Assembly: GCF_030159895.1 (NCBI RefSeq)
Contig: NZ_BSNI01000002.1
Span: forward strand, 932,039 to 996,038
Reading direction: 5' to 3'
Source of the DNA: Maritalea porphyrae
GTDB taxonomy: Bacteria > Pseudomonadota > Alphaproteobacteria > Rhizobiales > Devosiaceae
Length of the DNA: 64,000 bases
The notes under the pieces were generated by a model that had not been told where the DNA came from, made no database searches, and saw nothing but the letters and a program-made list of their open reading frames with translations. The position numbers and the translations under genes are program-made. Positions 26,318 to 35,588 of the stretch are shown in pieces; the first letter of the stretch is position 1, and each line of letters opens with the position of its first letter.

Positions 26318-26707
26318 TTGAAAACCGTTAAGCAGCTTGTCGATCAAGCACTTACAGAAATCGAAACTCTGCCAGTTGAGTTGGCTCAAAAACTGGCTGC
26401 GCAAGGTGAAATACAACTTGTCGACTTGCGCGATATTCGCGAACTGAAGCGCGAAGGCAAAATTGGCGGCGCAGTGCATGTGCCGCGCGGCATGCTTGAG
26501 TTTTGGATTGATCCAGAAAGCCCATATCATAAACCTGAATTAGCGACGGACAAGAAACTTGTTTTCTTTTGTGCCGCCGGGTGGCGGTCGGCCTTGGCCA
26601 CAAAAACAGCAAGGGATATGGGGTTCGAAAATGTAGCGCACATTGATGGCGGATTCGGCGCCTGGCGCGACGTTAAAGCACCTATAATTTCGCCCGAAAG
26701 CAGCTAA
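26318..26707 (+). CDS. Rhodanese-like domain protein
   Basis: Single-domain rhodanese of 129 residues. The active-site Cys is in VFFCAAGWRSALATKTA, and IQLVDLRDIRELKREGKIGG and HIDGGFGAWR are typical flanking motifs. It may act as a sulfurtransferase or persulfide carrier. The start is TTG at 26318, with AAGGAG six bases upstream; the alternative upstream frame overlaps the GNAT gene. Its TAA overlaps the stop of the convergent GNAT gene by three bases. Confidence 0.9.
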   Translation: MKTVKQLVDQALTEIETLPVELAQKLAAQGEIQLVDLRDIRELKREGKIGGAVHVPRGMLEFWIDPESPYHKPELATDKKLVFFCAAGWRSALATKTARDMGFENVAHIDGGFGAWRDVKAPIISPESS

Positions 26708-27240
26708 GCAGCCCATTCCTCTTTCAGTATGCCATAGCTCACTGAATCGAAATACTCGCCTTTCCAATGTCGTGCTTGGCGATAGCAAGCCTCTTGGCTC
26801 ATGCCGAGCTTTTCGGCCAAGCGCATCATGCCTTTGTTGCCGCTCCAAGTTGTCAGCCCAAGGCGGGTAAGGTCGTCACGTTCTAAAAACAAATGGTCGA
26901 TCCATAAACGCAATGCGTTCTCGCCAATTCCCTTTGACCAGTCTGATTGATTGAAGATCAGAATGCCAATCTCGATCCAATTAGTTGCTTCAGAACGCCA
27001 ATACCAGCTTACTTCACCTATAATTCGATCGGTGGATGCGTCGACAATCAGTTGCTTTCTTAAGTCGGGTGTTTCGCTTTCCAACTTCTCACGCAAACGT
27101 TCGACATATTGGTCTTGTTCTGCATCATCAGGAAGACCGAAATAGGGACCGTTGAACTGGTGGAACGCGCGATCAGGTGAAATCAACTGACGATACGCGC
27201 GCAAATCAGAAAGTTGTAGGTTCCTGAGCACAACATCCAT
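26704..27240 (-). CDS. GNAT family N-acetyltransferase (RimJ/RimL-like)
   Basis: Acetyltransferase of 178 residues: VVLRNLQLSDLRAYRQLI at the N-terminus, IIGEVSWYWRSEATNWIEIG, the acetyl-CoA-binding SKGIGENALRLWIDHLF and LGLTTWSGNKGMMRLAEKLG. RimJ/RimL-like enzymes acetylate N-termini or small molecules; the target here is unknown. Its start overlaps the stop of the Lrp gene by one base, so the two are co-transcribed. Confidence 0.88.
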   Translation of the reverse strand: MDVVLRNLQLSDLRAYRQLISPDRAFHQFNGPYFGLPDDAEQDQYVERLREKLESETPDLRKQLIVDASTDRIIGEVSWYWRSEATNWIEIGILIFNQSDWSKGIGENALRLWIDHLFLERDDLTRLGLTTWSGNKGMMRLAEKLGMSQEACYRQARHWKGEYFDSVSYGILKEEWAA

Positions 27241-27731
27241 TATCGTTTGGTCCGTGCCGCAAGCGTTGGAACCGCTTTCTGGAATTTGATTTTGTCCATC
27301 ACCACTTGAGAGAAAGTCTTGGAAATAAAGGGTTTGCTCATCAAACTGTTGCGCAAAAACCGATGGTAGGACCTCATGTCAGTGGCAAGCACTTTCAATA
27401 CGTAATCATATTCGCCAGTAGTTGCATAACACTCCAAGATTTCGGGAATTGAATTCACCAGAGTTGTGAACTCTTCTAAATAATCATCATGGTGTTGTCC
27501 TAGGCTGACCTGCAGCAAAATGGTCTCGCTGTAGCCCATCAGTTCGGGCGAAACCGTCAATCCGTAAGCGGTAATCACACCTGCTTCTTCCAACGCGTTG
27601 ATCCGCCGCCATACAGAGGAAACAGAGCTGCCAACTTGGTTGGCGATCTCTTGATTTGACAAACGGCTGTTTTGTTGCAGCAAATCTAAGATTTTGCCGT
27701 CAATTTGATCTATTGCGAATTGATTATTCAA
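27240..27731 (-). CDS. Lrp/AsnC family transcriptional regulator
   Basis: Regulator of 163 residues. The N-terminal helix-turn-helix reads IDGKILDLLQQNSRLSNQEI with SVSSVWRRINALEEAGVI. The C-terminal RAM/AsnC ligand-binding domain includes YATTGEYDYVLKVLATDMRS. Such regulators usually sense amino acids. It is divergent from the indolepyruvate:ferredoxin oxidoreductase gene, which degrades aromatic amino acid-derived 2-oxoacids, so an aromatic or branched-chain amino acid is a likely effector. A perfect 12-base palindrome lies in the shared promoter region. Confidence 0.92.
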   Translation of the reverse strand: MNNQFAIDQIDGKILDLLQQNSRLSNQEIANQVGSSVSSVWRRINALEEAGVITAYGLTVSPELMGYSETILLQVSLGQHHDDYLEEFTTLVNSIPEILECYATTGEYDYVLKVLATDMRSYHRFLRNSLMSKPFISKTFSQVVMDKIKFQKAVPTLAARTKR

Positions 27732-27783
27732 AATTGAAGGCTTTCTGAAATGGATTGCCGAATTTTGATATAATTGAGCACTA

Positions 27784-27795
27784 ATCTGATCAGAT
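27784..27795. promoter_or_regulatory. 12-base palindrome between the Lrp-like gene and iorAB
   Basis: ATCTGATCAGAT is a perfect palindrome in an AT-rich divergent promoter region. It is a candidate binding site for the adjacent Lrp/AsnC regulator. The assignment rests on position and symmetry only. Confidence 0.4.
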
Positions 27796-27844
27796 ATGTC
27801 AATAAAAATCAGCGATAATGGTTCTCAAGGAATAGGGGAACATT

Positions 27845-30800
27845 ATGGATCTGACACCAGCGAATGCGAGCGTTTTCGCATATCCGGACTATGAACTGCG
27901 CGATGGGCTGACCCAAGAGCGGGTGTTTTTGTCCGGTACGGACATTTTGGTGCGCATTCCCATTGAGCAAGCAAAGGCCGATATTGCGGCCGGTTTGAAC
28001 ACAGCAGGGTTCGTTTCTGGTTATCGAGGTTCGCCGCTGGGGGCTTATGACCAAGCTATGGCGAAAGCCAAGCTGGCATTGGATGAGTATAAGATCACGG
28101 TAAAACCAGCAATCAATGAGGATTTGGCCGCAACTGCGATAATTGGTACGCAGGAAGTGGCGAGCGATCCGCAAGTCGAAGTGGATGGCGTTTTTGGCAT
28201 TTGGTATGGCAAGGGCCCCGGTGTTGACCGGTCTGGCGACGCCTTAAAACATGGCAACGCGTTGGGCAGCTCTAAACATGGCGGCGTGCTAGCTTTTTTG
28301 GGCGACGATCATGGTTGCGTGTCATCATCTATGCCACACCAATCAGATCAAGCGGCCGAACACTTCATGATGCCTGTGCTACACCCGGCTGGTGTTGCTG
28401 ACTATATTCCGTTTGGTCTTTATGGATTTGCTGCGTCTCGTTTCACAGGCGCTTGGATTGGCTTCAAAACCATTTCTGAAGTTTTGGAATCTAGCGCTGC
28501 AACTGAAGTGCCGCACCCACGCAAATTCAAAGAGCCAAGTGACTTTACCCCGCCATTCGATCTGAATCATGATCCCGCCAGCAGCTTTGGTCCGGTGCTT
28601 GAGCAAAAACTCTTAGCGCGGCTTGATGCGATGCGTGCGTTCGCAAAAGCCAATCCAATCGACAAAGTTGCGTTTGGGGCGAAGAAGCCGAAAACAGCAA
28701 TTGTTGCAGTTGGCAAGGCTTACGCGGATCTGATTGAAACACTTAAAAAACTAGGCGTCTCCGAAGCCGCAGCGAAACGCCACGGTGTTGGTGTTTATAA
28801 AGTTGGACTCGTGTGGCCTATTGAGCCATCAGGCTTCGAAAGCTTCTTGCAAGATGCGGACAAGCTATTGGTCGTTGAGGAAAAACGAGCAGTGGTTGAA
28901 ACGCAGCTAAAAGACTGGTTTTTCAACAAACAGAACGGCAATCGCTTCACAATAGTCGGCAAAAAGGACGCAAAAGGTGCACCTTTGTTGCCAGAAGCTG
29001 GCGAGCTTCGCCCTTCAATTTTGGCGCGGGTGGTTCATGAGTTTTTGGACCTTGCGGGTACACCTCCTAATGCCCAGCCCGCGCCAAACCTGTCTGATAT
29101 TGAGGTGGGGCGCCGCACCCCATATTTCTGTTCAGGTTGCCCACACAACCGCTCCACCAATTTGCCTGAAGGCAGCAAAGCACTGCCCGGCATTGGTTGC
29201 CACTATATGGCGTCTTGGATGGGGCGCGAGACCAACGGAATTGTACAAATGGGTGGCGAGGGGATCAATTGGATCGGCATGTCGCCCTATACGGGCCGAG
29301 AGCATATTTTCCAAAATCTCGGCGACGGGACTTATTTCCATTCGGGGCTTTTGGCCATTCGCCAATCCATCGCGGCGCAAACAAATGTCACCTACAAAAT
29401 CTTATACAATCATGCCGTCGCGATGACAGGCGGACAAGATGTTGACGGTGAGTTGAGTGTTGAAGCCATCATCGCGCAACTGCGTGCCGAAGGCATCAAG
29501 CGGATAGCACTCGTCAGTGATAATCCGAAGCGTTTTGCTTGGGATTTGATGCGCGGCGAAGGGATGAGCATACACCACCGCAAAGAATTGGATGGTGTGC
29601 AAGAAGAACTTAAAGACCTTAAAGGCGTGACAGCGCTTATTTATGATCAAGGTTGCGCCACTGAAAAACGGCGTAAGCGTAAGCGCGGTCTGATTGAGGA
29701 CCCCAAAAAGCGGGTGTTCATCAATCCAAGCGTTTGCGAAGGCTGCGGCGATTGCTCAGTACAGTCAAACTGTATTTCCGTCAGTCCGGTGAAAACCAAA
29801 TGGGGCGTCAAGCGCACCATTGATCAATCCTCATGCAACAAAGATTTTTCGTGTGTTGAAGGGTTCTGCCCAAGCTTTGTCACCATTGAAGGCGACGAAG
29901 AAAAAGCAACCGGCGATGCAAACCGGCGCAATCATTTGCTTTCAAATGTTGCTTCTTTGCCAGAACCAAAACTGGCAAAAACTGGAGAGATACTAATCAC
30001 CGGGATTGGCGGCACGGGTGTCGTAACCGTCGGTGCAGTTTTGGCGATGGCGGCGCACTTGCAAGGCAAAGGTGCGTCGGTATTGGACTTTATGGGCTTT
30101 GCGCAAAAAGGTGGCGCGGTGATCTCGCACCTCAAAATCTTGGAAAAGCCCGGTTTAGAAACACCGGTGCGGATCGACAAGTCTTGCGCAGATGCCTTAA
30201 TCGCTTGCGATTTGGTGGTTGCCAATATGCCGGAGCCAATGGCAACGCTCGCCAAAGGCAAAACCCATGTGATTGCCAATACGAAAATTCTACCAACCGC
30301 AGACTTTGTGTTGCGCGGCCTTGCTGATTTCCAAGAAGAGATTAGATTGAACAAGCTCAAGGAGTATGCCGCAAAAGTCGACGCCTTCGATGTAACCGAT
30401 TTATCAGTGCAATTGTTCGGCGATAGTGTTTTCTCAAACATGATGCTGACCGGCATGGCGTGGCAAATGGGACAAGTGCCCTTGGAGGCCGATGCGATCC
30501 GTCGCGCGGTTGAGTTAAATGGCAAAGCGATTGATGCTAACCTACAGGCCTTTGAATTGGGCCGTTTGATTGCTGAACAACCCGAACTGTTCGTTCAAGA
30601 CCTTAAGGCAGAGTTAGAGCAAACGCTGGATGAATTGGTGGCTGAGCGCGAAGCGTTTTTGGTCGATTATCAAGATGCCAATTATGCCGCGCAGTATAAG
30701 AACATCATGTCGAACGTAATCTCTGCGGAACAATCGATTGGCAAAACCGGCTTCAGTGAAATTGTCGCCCATCAACTCTCGCGCCTCATGGCCTATAAGG

Positions 30801-31231
30801 ACGAATATGAAGTGGCGCGCTTGCATCTTGAAACAAAGCATTTGGGCGAGGCGCAAAAGCGCTTCAAACAGGGCGGCAAGCTCACCTTCCATTTGGCACC
30901 ACCAATGCTCAACTGGATTAAGGAGCCGAATGGTCGACCGAAAAAGTTTGCCATTCCTGGTGTAGTCGCACTGCCCGCGTTGAAGTTGTTGAACGCCATG
31001 CGTCCATTGCGGGGTTCAGCGCTGGATGTGTTTGGATGGGGCAAAGATCGTCGCGACGAGCGTCAGCTTCGTGATGACTATATTGAATTGGTGGCCATGT
31101 TGGCCGACAATCTCAGTGCTGAAAACCATGCACAAGCGATGGAACGTGCAAAGCTTGTCGAGATGGTCAAAGGTTACGGCGTGGTGAAAGAAGCAGCACT
31201 TGAGAAATACAGAAATGCTGCCAAGGGCTGA
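27845..31231 (+). CDS. Indolepyruvate:ferredoxin oxidoreductase, fused alpha/beta subunits
   Basis: Oxidatively decarboxylates aryl pyruvates from aromatic amino acids to aryl-CoA (for example phenylpyruvate to phenylacetyl-CoA). The 1128-residue protein joins the thiamine-diphosphate subunit, a ferredoxin-like segment (VCEGCGDCSVQSNC near residue 625) and the gamma-type subunit (ITGIGGTGVVTVGAVLAMAA, FAQKGGAVISHLKI). The TPP-binding region includes GCPHNRSTN and MGGEGINWIGM. This fused form is common in aerobic proteobacteria. GGAATAGGGG precedes the ATG. Phenylacetyl-CoA from this enzyme could enter the paa pathway encoded directly downstream, an inferred link. Confidence 0.93.
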   Translation: MDLTPANASVFAYPDYELRDGLTQERVFLSGTDILVRIPIEQAKADIAAGLNTAGFVSGYRGSPLGAYDQAMAKAKLALDEYKITVKPAINEDLAATAIIGTQEVASDPQVEVDGVFGIWYGKGPGVDRSGDALKHGNALGSSKHGGVLAFLGDDHGCVSSSMPHQSDQAAEHFMMPVLHPAGVADYIPFGLYGFAASRFTGAWIGFKTISEVLESSAATEVPHPRKFKEPSDFTPPFDLNHDPASSFGPVLEQKLLARLDAMRAFAKANPIDKVAFGAKKPKTAIVAVGKAYADLIETLKKLGVSEAAAKRHGVGVYKVGLVWPIEPSGFESFLQDADKLLVVEEKRAVVETQLKDWFFNKQNGNRFTIVGKKDAKGAPLLPEAGELRPSILARVVHEFLDLAGTPPNAQPAPNLSDIEVGRRTPYFCSGCPHNRSTNLPEGSKALPGIGCHYMASWMGRETNGIVQMGGEGINWIGMSPYTGREHIFQNLGDGTYFHSGLLAIRQSIAAQTNVTYKILYNHAVAMTGGQDVDGELSVEAIIAQLRAEGIKRIALVSDNPKRFAWDLMRGEGMSIHHRKELDGVQEELKDLKGVTALIYDQGCATEKRRKRKRGLIEDPKKRVFINPSVCEGCGDCSVQSNCISVSPVKTKWGVKRTIDQSSCNKDFSCVEGFCPSFVTIEGDEEKATGDANRRNHLLSNVASLPEPKLAKTGEILITGIGGTGVVTVGAVLAMAAHLQGKGASVLDFMGFAQKGGAVISHLKILEKPGLETPVRIDKSCADALIACDLVVANMPEPMATLAKGKTHVIANTKILPTADFVLRGLADFQEEIRLNKLKEYAAKVDAFDVTDLSVQLFGDSVFSNMMLTGMAWQMGQVPLEADAIRRAVELNGKAIDANLQAFELGRLIAEQPELFVQDLKAELEQTLDELVAEREAFLVDYQDANYAAQYKNIMSNVISAEQSIGKTGFSEIVAHQLSRLMAYKDEYEVARLHLETKHLGEAQKRFKQGGKLTFHLAPPMLNWIKEPNGRPKKFAIPGVVALPALKLLNAMRPLRGSALDVFGWGKDRRDERQLRDDYIELVAMLADNLSAENHAQAMERAKLVEMVKGYGVVKEAALEKYRNAAKG

Positions 31232-31246
31232 TTTTTTAGCGCAATG

Positions 31247-31750
31247 TCAAAGACGACGGCTTAGTCCACAGTGCGCCAAAATCTGGTCAACCACTTGTTG
31301 AATTGGAGCGGTGGCATCTATTCGTGTGCCAGATGCTGGCACATCTCCGCCGTTCGCATGAAGTTGTCGGATCAACTCGCGTTCGGATTCGTGACCGCCC
31401 CAATCATCCGTCGGCCTCTCAGACAGCCGTTTGTTGAGCGTTGCCAGATCAATTTCTAGTACAAAAACTTTGTCAAATAAGTGAATGAATTTGTTGAAAT
31501 TGCGACTGCCGCCACAGAAAAAAGTGGCGCAATGTTGAGGGTCTTCTGCAAGTTCTTTGACCTTATTCACGTCCCAGATGTGGGTGTCGTGTCCAACGTG
31601 ATCAAGCGGCGCGCCGGTGGTTGGGTCACCACAATATGCAAGAACGCGATCCCCATTGAGGGCATGATAACCACGCGCTTCTAGTGCCGAACAAACCGAA
31701 GTCTTGCCGGTGCAAGAAACACCCTCAATCAAGTAGTTCTTTTTGCCCAT
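31247..31750 (-). CDS. P-loop kinase-like AAA family protein
   Basis: Small nucleotide-binding protein of 167 residues. Walker A is GVSCTGKTS at residues 9-17, and VFVLEIDLATLNKRLSERP with a downstream Arg-rich stretch resembles the LID region of nucleoside/shikimate-type kinases. The phosphate acceptor is unknown. It lies downstream of the paa terminator on the same strand and convergent to iorAB, so it is probably expressed separately. Confidence 0.75.
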   Translation of the reverse strand: MGKKNYLIEGVSCTGKTSVCSALEARGYHALNGDRVLAYCGDPTTGAPLDHVGHDTHIWDVNKVKELAEDPQHCATFFCGGSRNFNKFIHLFDKVFVLEIDLATLNKRLSERPTDDWGGHESERELIRQLHANGGDVPASGTRIDATAPIQQVVDQILAHCGLSRRL

Positions 31751-31796
31751 TTTCGAAAAATAGCAAACTCAGGATGTGGAATAAAGCGTTCAAACA

Positions 31797-31823
31797 AAAA
31801 CGGAGGGCGATGCCCTCCGTTTT
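31797..31823 (-). terminator. Strong terminator after paaE (symmetrical, could work both ways)
   Basis: AAAACGGAGGGC (31797-31808) pairs perfectly with GCCCTCCGTTTT (31812-31823) around a three-base loop. T-runs flank the GC-rich stem on both strands. It ends the paaABCDE transcript. Confidence 0.9.
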
Positions 31824-31849
31824 GCATTGCTGCTATCCGATTGACGCGC

Positions 31850-32929
31850 TTACAGCTCGTCAAAATCCAACGTTAGATTGTCGCTGGTCGGCCGTGCTTG
31901 GCATGCAAGGGTAAACCCAGCTTCGATTTCCCAAGGCTCCAGCGAGTAATTCACCGCCATTTCAGCGCTGCCTTTTGCCACTTTGCACCGACAAGTGCAG
32001 CACATGCCGCCTTTGCAGGAAAAGGGCAGCTCAAGGCCGTGCTTGTTGGCTGCCTCTAGCACCGTTTCATTCGCGTCAGTGAGTTTAAAGCTGCGTTTTG
32101 AGCCGTCCAGAATAATCTCAACGGCAACACCCTGTTCCGCTGCTTCTAGCATTTCTTTTGTTGGTGCTTTGCGCGGTTCTTGGCCATCTGCCGGTGTGAA
32201 CAGTTCGAAGTGGATTTTAGATTTGTCGACGCCAACTTCTTCGCAGGTTGCCCGCACAACCTCGATCATTTCCCCAGGGCCACAGATGAACACGCCGTCC
32301 GCAGATTTTGGATCTATCGCTGATGTGTTGATCAGTGCGTTGATTTTATCCGCATCAATGCGCCCGTTCAGAATTGGTACGTCCTGGTCTTCTCGGCTAA
32401 GGATATGGATCAACGTGAGCCGCTCCATAAAACGGTCTTTCAAGAACTCCAGCTGCTCGCGGAACATGATCGATTTAGTTTCGCGGTTGCCGTAAACCAA
32501 GGTGACGTTTGCGTCCTCATCGCCTTCTAGTAGCGACTGGGCGATCGACATCATAGGGGTGATGCCGGAACCCGCGGCGATCAGAAGTGCATCTTTGATG
32601 TTGCCAATGTCAGCGGTGAAACGGCCTTCGGGTGTCATCACTTGCAGTTTCTGGCCAACCTGCAGGTCCGCTGTTGCAAAGCTCGAAAACTTACCCTCTT
32701 CAACCCGCCGAATGCCAACGGTAAGGTCTCTTGCCCCAAGCGGGGAGGAAATTGAATAGGAACGACGGACATCATCGCCTTCAATATCGGCACGCAAAGT
32801 GAGATATTGCCCAGGCGTGAAATGATAGTCGCTTTTCAGTTCGGCGGGTACCGCAAAGCTTATGGCTTTGGCATCGTCCGTTAGATCTTCAACTTTAGAA
32901 ATTGTTAGTTCGTGAAATTTGGGTGCCAT
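31850..32929 (-). CDS. paaE: Phenylacetyl-CoA epoxidase reductase subunit PaaE
   Basis: NADPH-dependent reductase of 359 residues feeding electrons to the PaaAC oxygenase. It has an FAD domain (RRSYSISSP, with GQYLTLRAD), an NAD(P)-binding domain (LLIAAGSGITPMMSIAQSLL) and a C-terminal plant-type 2Fe-2S domain with CKGGMCCTCRCKVAKG. Last gene of paaABCDE; nine bases separate it from paaD. A strong terminator follows. Confidence 0.96.
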   Translation of the reverse strand: MAPKFHELTISKVEDLTDDAKAISFAVPAELKSDYHFTPGQYLTLRADIEGDDVRRSYSISSPLGARDLTVGIRRVEEGKFSSFATADLQVGQKLQVMTPEGRFTADIGNIKDALLIAAGSGITPMMSIAQSLLEGDEDANVTLVYGNRETKSIMFREQLEFLKDRFMERLTLIHILSREDQDVPILNGRIDADKINALINTSAIDPKSADGVFICGPGEMIEVVRATCEEVGVDKSKIHFELFTPADGQEPRKAPTKEMLEAAEQGVAVEIILDGSKRSFKLTDANETVLEAANKHGLELPFSCKGGMCCTCRCKVAKGSAEMAVNYSLEPWEIEAGFTLACQARPTSDNLTLDFDEL

Positions 32930-32938
32930 GTTCGGACC

Positions 32939-33451
32939 TCAGATACATTTGAAATAGTCGAAGGGCTCAAGACAGTCTTTGCAGCGATATTGTGCTTTGC
33001 AGGCTGTCGACCCAAATTCAGATAGCTTTTCGGTGTTTTCGCTTTCGCACTGCGGACAAGCCACAATGGTCTCGCCAAATAACGCGAGCTTTGAGTTGGA
33101 CCCAGCAACCGGAGGCGCAATGCCATAGGCGCGAAGTTTTTCGCGTCCCTCATCGCTAATCCAGTCGGTTGTCCATGCGGGTGAAATCACCCGTTCAATT
33201 CTTGGCTCAAACCCTGCTTCACGCAACGCAACCTCAATCGCCAATTCAATGGCCAAAACCGCGGGGCAACCGGTATATGTTGGTGTGACATATGCCACCG
33301 CTTCCCCGTCAATCATCTCGACGTTGCGCAATATCCCAAGCTCAGCCACATTGACGCACGGCACTTCAGGATCGGGCACAACTGCCGCTGCGTCCCATAC
33401 CTTTTGTGCCTCAGCATCGCGTTGCTTTTGAGAGGGGTGAAGCTGATCCAT
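32939..33451 (-). CDS. paaD: Phenylacetyl-CoA epoxidase subunit PaaD
   Basis: DUF59/MIP18-type protein of 170 residues thought to assist Fe or Fe-S maturation of the epoxidase. The DUF59 core shows VVPDPEVPCVNVAELGILRN and TPTYTGCPAVLAIELAI. A C-terminal zinc-ribbon-like region has CPQCES and CKAQYRCKDCLEP, as usual for PaaD. It lies two bases downstream of paaC. Confidence 0.95.
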   Translation of the reverse strand: MDQLHPSQKQRDAEAQKVWDAAAVVPDPEVPCVNVAELGILRNVEMIDGEAVAYVTPTYTGCPAVLAIELAIEVALREAGFEPRIERVISPAWTTDWISDEGREKLRAYGIAPPVAGSNSKLALFGETIVACPQCESENTEKLSEFGSTACKAQYRCKDCLEPFDYFKCI

Positions 33452-33453
33452 AG

Positions 33454-34206
33454 CTACCAGCTCATGCCCGGATAAGCACGCTGAACATACTGTAATTCAG
33501 CTAACAAGAAGCCCATCTCTTCGCCATGATGACCAGTGCGTCCGCCAAGCTGCGGATATTTGACTTCAGGCAACTCCAACAATGCTTGGTCAAAGATGTT
33601 TGCAACGGTCTGGTTCCATTGCGCACGAAGCGCTTCGCGGTCCGGCAATATGCCATCATCTGCGCATTCTTGCGCATCTGCAGACATAACAAAAAGCTCT
33701 TCTACGTAAGGCGTCAGTTCTTCAACTGCTTCCTTCATGCGTTTGGCGCTTTCCTCGGTGCCGTCGCCGAGCCGGATCACCCACTCGCCAGCATGACGAA
33801 TATGGTACGCCATCTCCTTGACAGCTTTTCCAGCAATGCCGCGAATGGTCTCATCAGATGACGATAGGGCTGCTTGCCAATAGGGCTCCATAAATGCTGA
33901 GAAATAGAGCTGCTTAAGCATCGTGTGGGCAAAATCTTCATTCGGGCGTTCCACCAACAGGCAGTTTTTATATTCCCGATCAAGGCGCAAATAAGCGAGT
34001 TGGTCTTCGTCCCGACCCTTGCCTTCAACTTCGCCCGCATAGGTGTAGATGTTGCGCGACGCCCCGATATTATCAAGCGCCATATTTGGCATTGCCAAAT
34101 CTTCTTCGAGCAATGGGGCATGGCCGCACCACTCAGAAACCCGGTGCCCAAGGATCAAGTGATCATCCCCAAGCTCCAACAAGGCATTAAACAAAGCAAC
34201 AGACAT
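33454..34206 (-). CDS. paaC: Phenylacetyl-CoA epoxidase structural subunit PaaC
   Basis: Ferritin-like subunit of 250 residues that pairs with PaaA in the epoxidase. Motifs include LGDDHLILGHRVSEWCGHAP, EDQLAYLRLDREYKNCLLVE, KEMAYHIRHAGEWVIRLGDG and GRTGHHGEEMGFLLAELQY. The start overlaps the paaB stop (TAATG). Confidence 0.96.
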   Translation of the reverse strand: MSVALFNALLELGDDHLILGHRVSEWCGHAPLLEEDLAMPNMALDNIGASRNIYTYAGEVEGKGRDEDQLAYLRLDREYKNCLLVERPNEDFAHTMLKQLYFSAFMEPYWQAALSSSDETIRGIAGKAVKEMAYHIRHAGEWVIRLGDGTEESAKRMKEAVEELTPYVEELFVMSADAQECADDGILPDREALRAQWNQTVANIFDQALLELPEVKYPQLGGRTGHHGEEMGFLLAELQYVQRAYPGMSW

Positions 34207-34490
34207 TACATGTGCCCCACTTCTTCGGGGATGTCATAGAATGTTGGGTGGCGATAGACTTTGTCGACGCCTGGCTCAAAGTTCTCAGCCGCCTGATCCG
34301 GATCAGAAGCAAAAATGGATTTTGAAGGCACAACCCAAATCGAAAGGCCTTCGCCGCGACGCGTATATGTATCGCGCGCAGCTTGTAGCGCCATAACTTC
34401 ATCAGCCGCATGCAAAGACCCGCAATGCTTGTGCGATAAACCGTTGCGCGGGCGGATAAACACTTCCCAAAGTGGCGTTTCTTTACTCAT
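34206..34490 (-). CDS. paaB: Phenylacetyl-CoA epoxidase subunit PaaB
   Basis: Small subunit of 94 residues: LWEVFIRPRNGLSHKHCGSL, then ALQAARDTYTRRGEGLSIWV, and VYRHPTFYDIPEEVGHM at the C-terminus, all typical of PaaB. The ATG at 34490 has a GGAAGAGAAA site upstream. Longer in-frame starts at up to 34616 overlap paaA and are rejected. Confidence 0.96.
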   Translation of the reverse strand: MSKETPLWEVFIRPRNGLSHKHCGSLHAADEVMALQAARDTYTRRGEGLSIWVVPSKSIFASDPDQAAENFEPGVDKVYRHPTFYDIPEEVGHM

Positions 34491-34500
34491 TTTCTCTTCC

Positions 34501-35502
34501 CTATTCTGCAGCTTGTGCGGTTTGACGCGCAGCCCGTTTTTCAGCATGGGCGAGCGCAGCATCGCGTACCCACTCACCATCGTTCCAAGCCTTTTTGCGT
34601 GCTTTGATACGGTCACGGTTCATTTGGCCATGGCCTTTCACAACCTGCCAAAACTCAACCCAATTGATTTCACCGTGGTCATAGCCGCCTTTTCCATTGT
34701 TCTTTTCCGGATTCCATTTTAGGTCCGGGTCAGGAACGGTAAGGCCAAGATACTCAGCCTGCGGAACGGTCGCGTCGATAAATTTCTGGCGCAATTCGTC
34801 GTTTGAAAAACGTTTGATTTTCCATTTCATGGACTGTTCGGAATGGCTTGAATCTGCATCATGGGGTCCGAACATCATCAGCGATGGCCACCACCAGCGA
34901 TTGATCGAATCCTGGGCCATGTCCTTTTGCTCTTTGGTGCCATTGCACAAAGAGATTAGAAGCTCGTAGCCTTGGCGCTGGTGAAAACTCTCTTCTTTGC
35001 AAACGCGGATCATTGCGCGGGCGTATGGCCCATATGAACAGCGGCACAGCGGAATTTGGTTCATGATAGCCGCGCCATCAACGAGCCATCCGATCGTGCC
35101 CATATCTGCCCAAGTTGGGGTAGGGTAGTTGAAGATCGACGAGTATTTCGCTTTGCCTGAAAGCAGTTCTTCGGTCATTTGCTCACGGCTGACGCCGAGT
35201 GTTTCGGCTGCCGAATAAAGATAAAGACCGTGCCCACCTTCATCCTGCACTTTGGCCAACAAAGCAGCCTTGCGGCGCAACGATGGAGCGCGCGTGATCC
35301 AATTGCCCTCAGGCAGCATGCCAACAATTTCAGAATGCGCATGCTGGCCGATTTGTCGGATCAATGTTTTGCGATAGCCTTCTGGCATCGGGTCGTTTGG
35401 TTCGATCTTTTCTTCGCGATCAATACGCGCCTGAAAGGCGGCGAGAAACTCTTCAGTTTCTTCTGTGGTGCCGTCCGCACCGATCAATCCTTGTGAATAC
35501 AT
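34501..35502 (-). CDS. paaA: Phenylacetyl-CoA epoxidase catalytic subunit PaaA
   Basis: Di-iron oxygenase subunit (333 residues) that forms the 1,2-epoxide of phenylacetyl-CoA. Iron-binding carboxylate/His motifs typical of PaaA appear in [20 protein letters not shown] and [19 protein letters not shown]. The ATG at 35502 (MYSQGLIG) has GGAGAGG upstream; a 16-residue extension to 35550 is unlikely. First gene of paaABCDE. A dyad shared with the paaG/paaFH promoter lies upstream. Confidence 0.97.
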   Translation of the reverse strand: MYSQGLIGADGTTEETEEFLAAFQARIDREEKIEPNDPMPEGYRKTLIRQIGQHAHSEIVGMLPEGNWITRAPSLRRKAALLAKVQDEGGHGLYLYSAAETLGVSREQMTEELLSGKAKYSSIFNYPTPTWADMGTIGWLVDGAAIMNQIPLCRCSYGPYARAMIRVCKEESFHQRQGYELLISLCNGTKEQKDMAQDSINRWWWPSLMMFGPHDADSSHSEQSMKWKIKRFSNDELRQKFIDATVPQAEYLGLTVPDPDLKWNPEKNNGKGGYDHGEINWVEFWQVVKGHGQMNRDRIKARKKAWNDGEWVRDAALAHAEKRAARQTAQAAE

Positions 35503-35545
35503 ATTGGCATCCCTCTCCGTTCCTGATAATAATAGGTGACGAAAA

Positions 35546-35563
35546 TTCACATATCAAGTAAAT
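35546..35563. promoter_or_regulatory. Shared 18-base dyad between paaA and the thioesterase gene
   Basis: TTCACAT-ATC-AAGTAAAT is an imperfect inverted repeat, identical to the site at 42282-42299 except in the three-base centre. It lies 44 bases upstream of paaA and 26 upstream of the divergent thioesterase ATG. It is a candidate operator for PaaX or the TetR-type regulator of the locus. Confidence 0.65.
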
Positions 35564-35588
35564 TTTGTAACGTATTGGAGTATTGGGG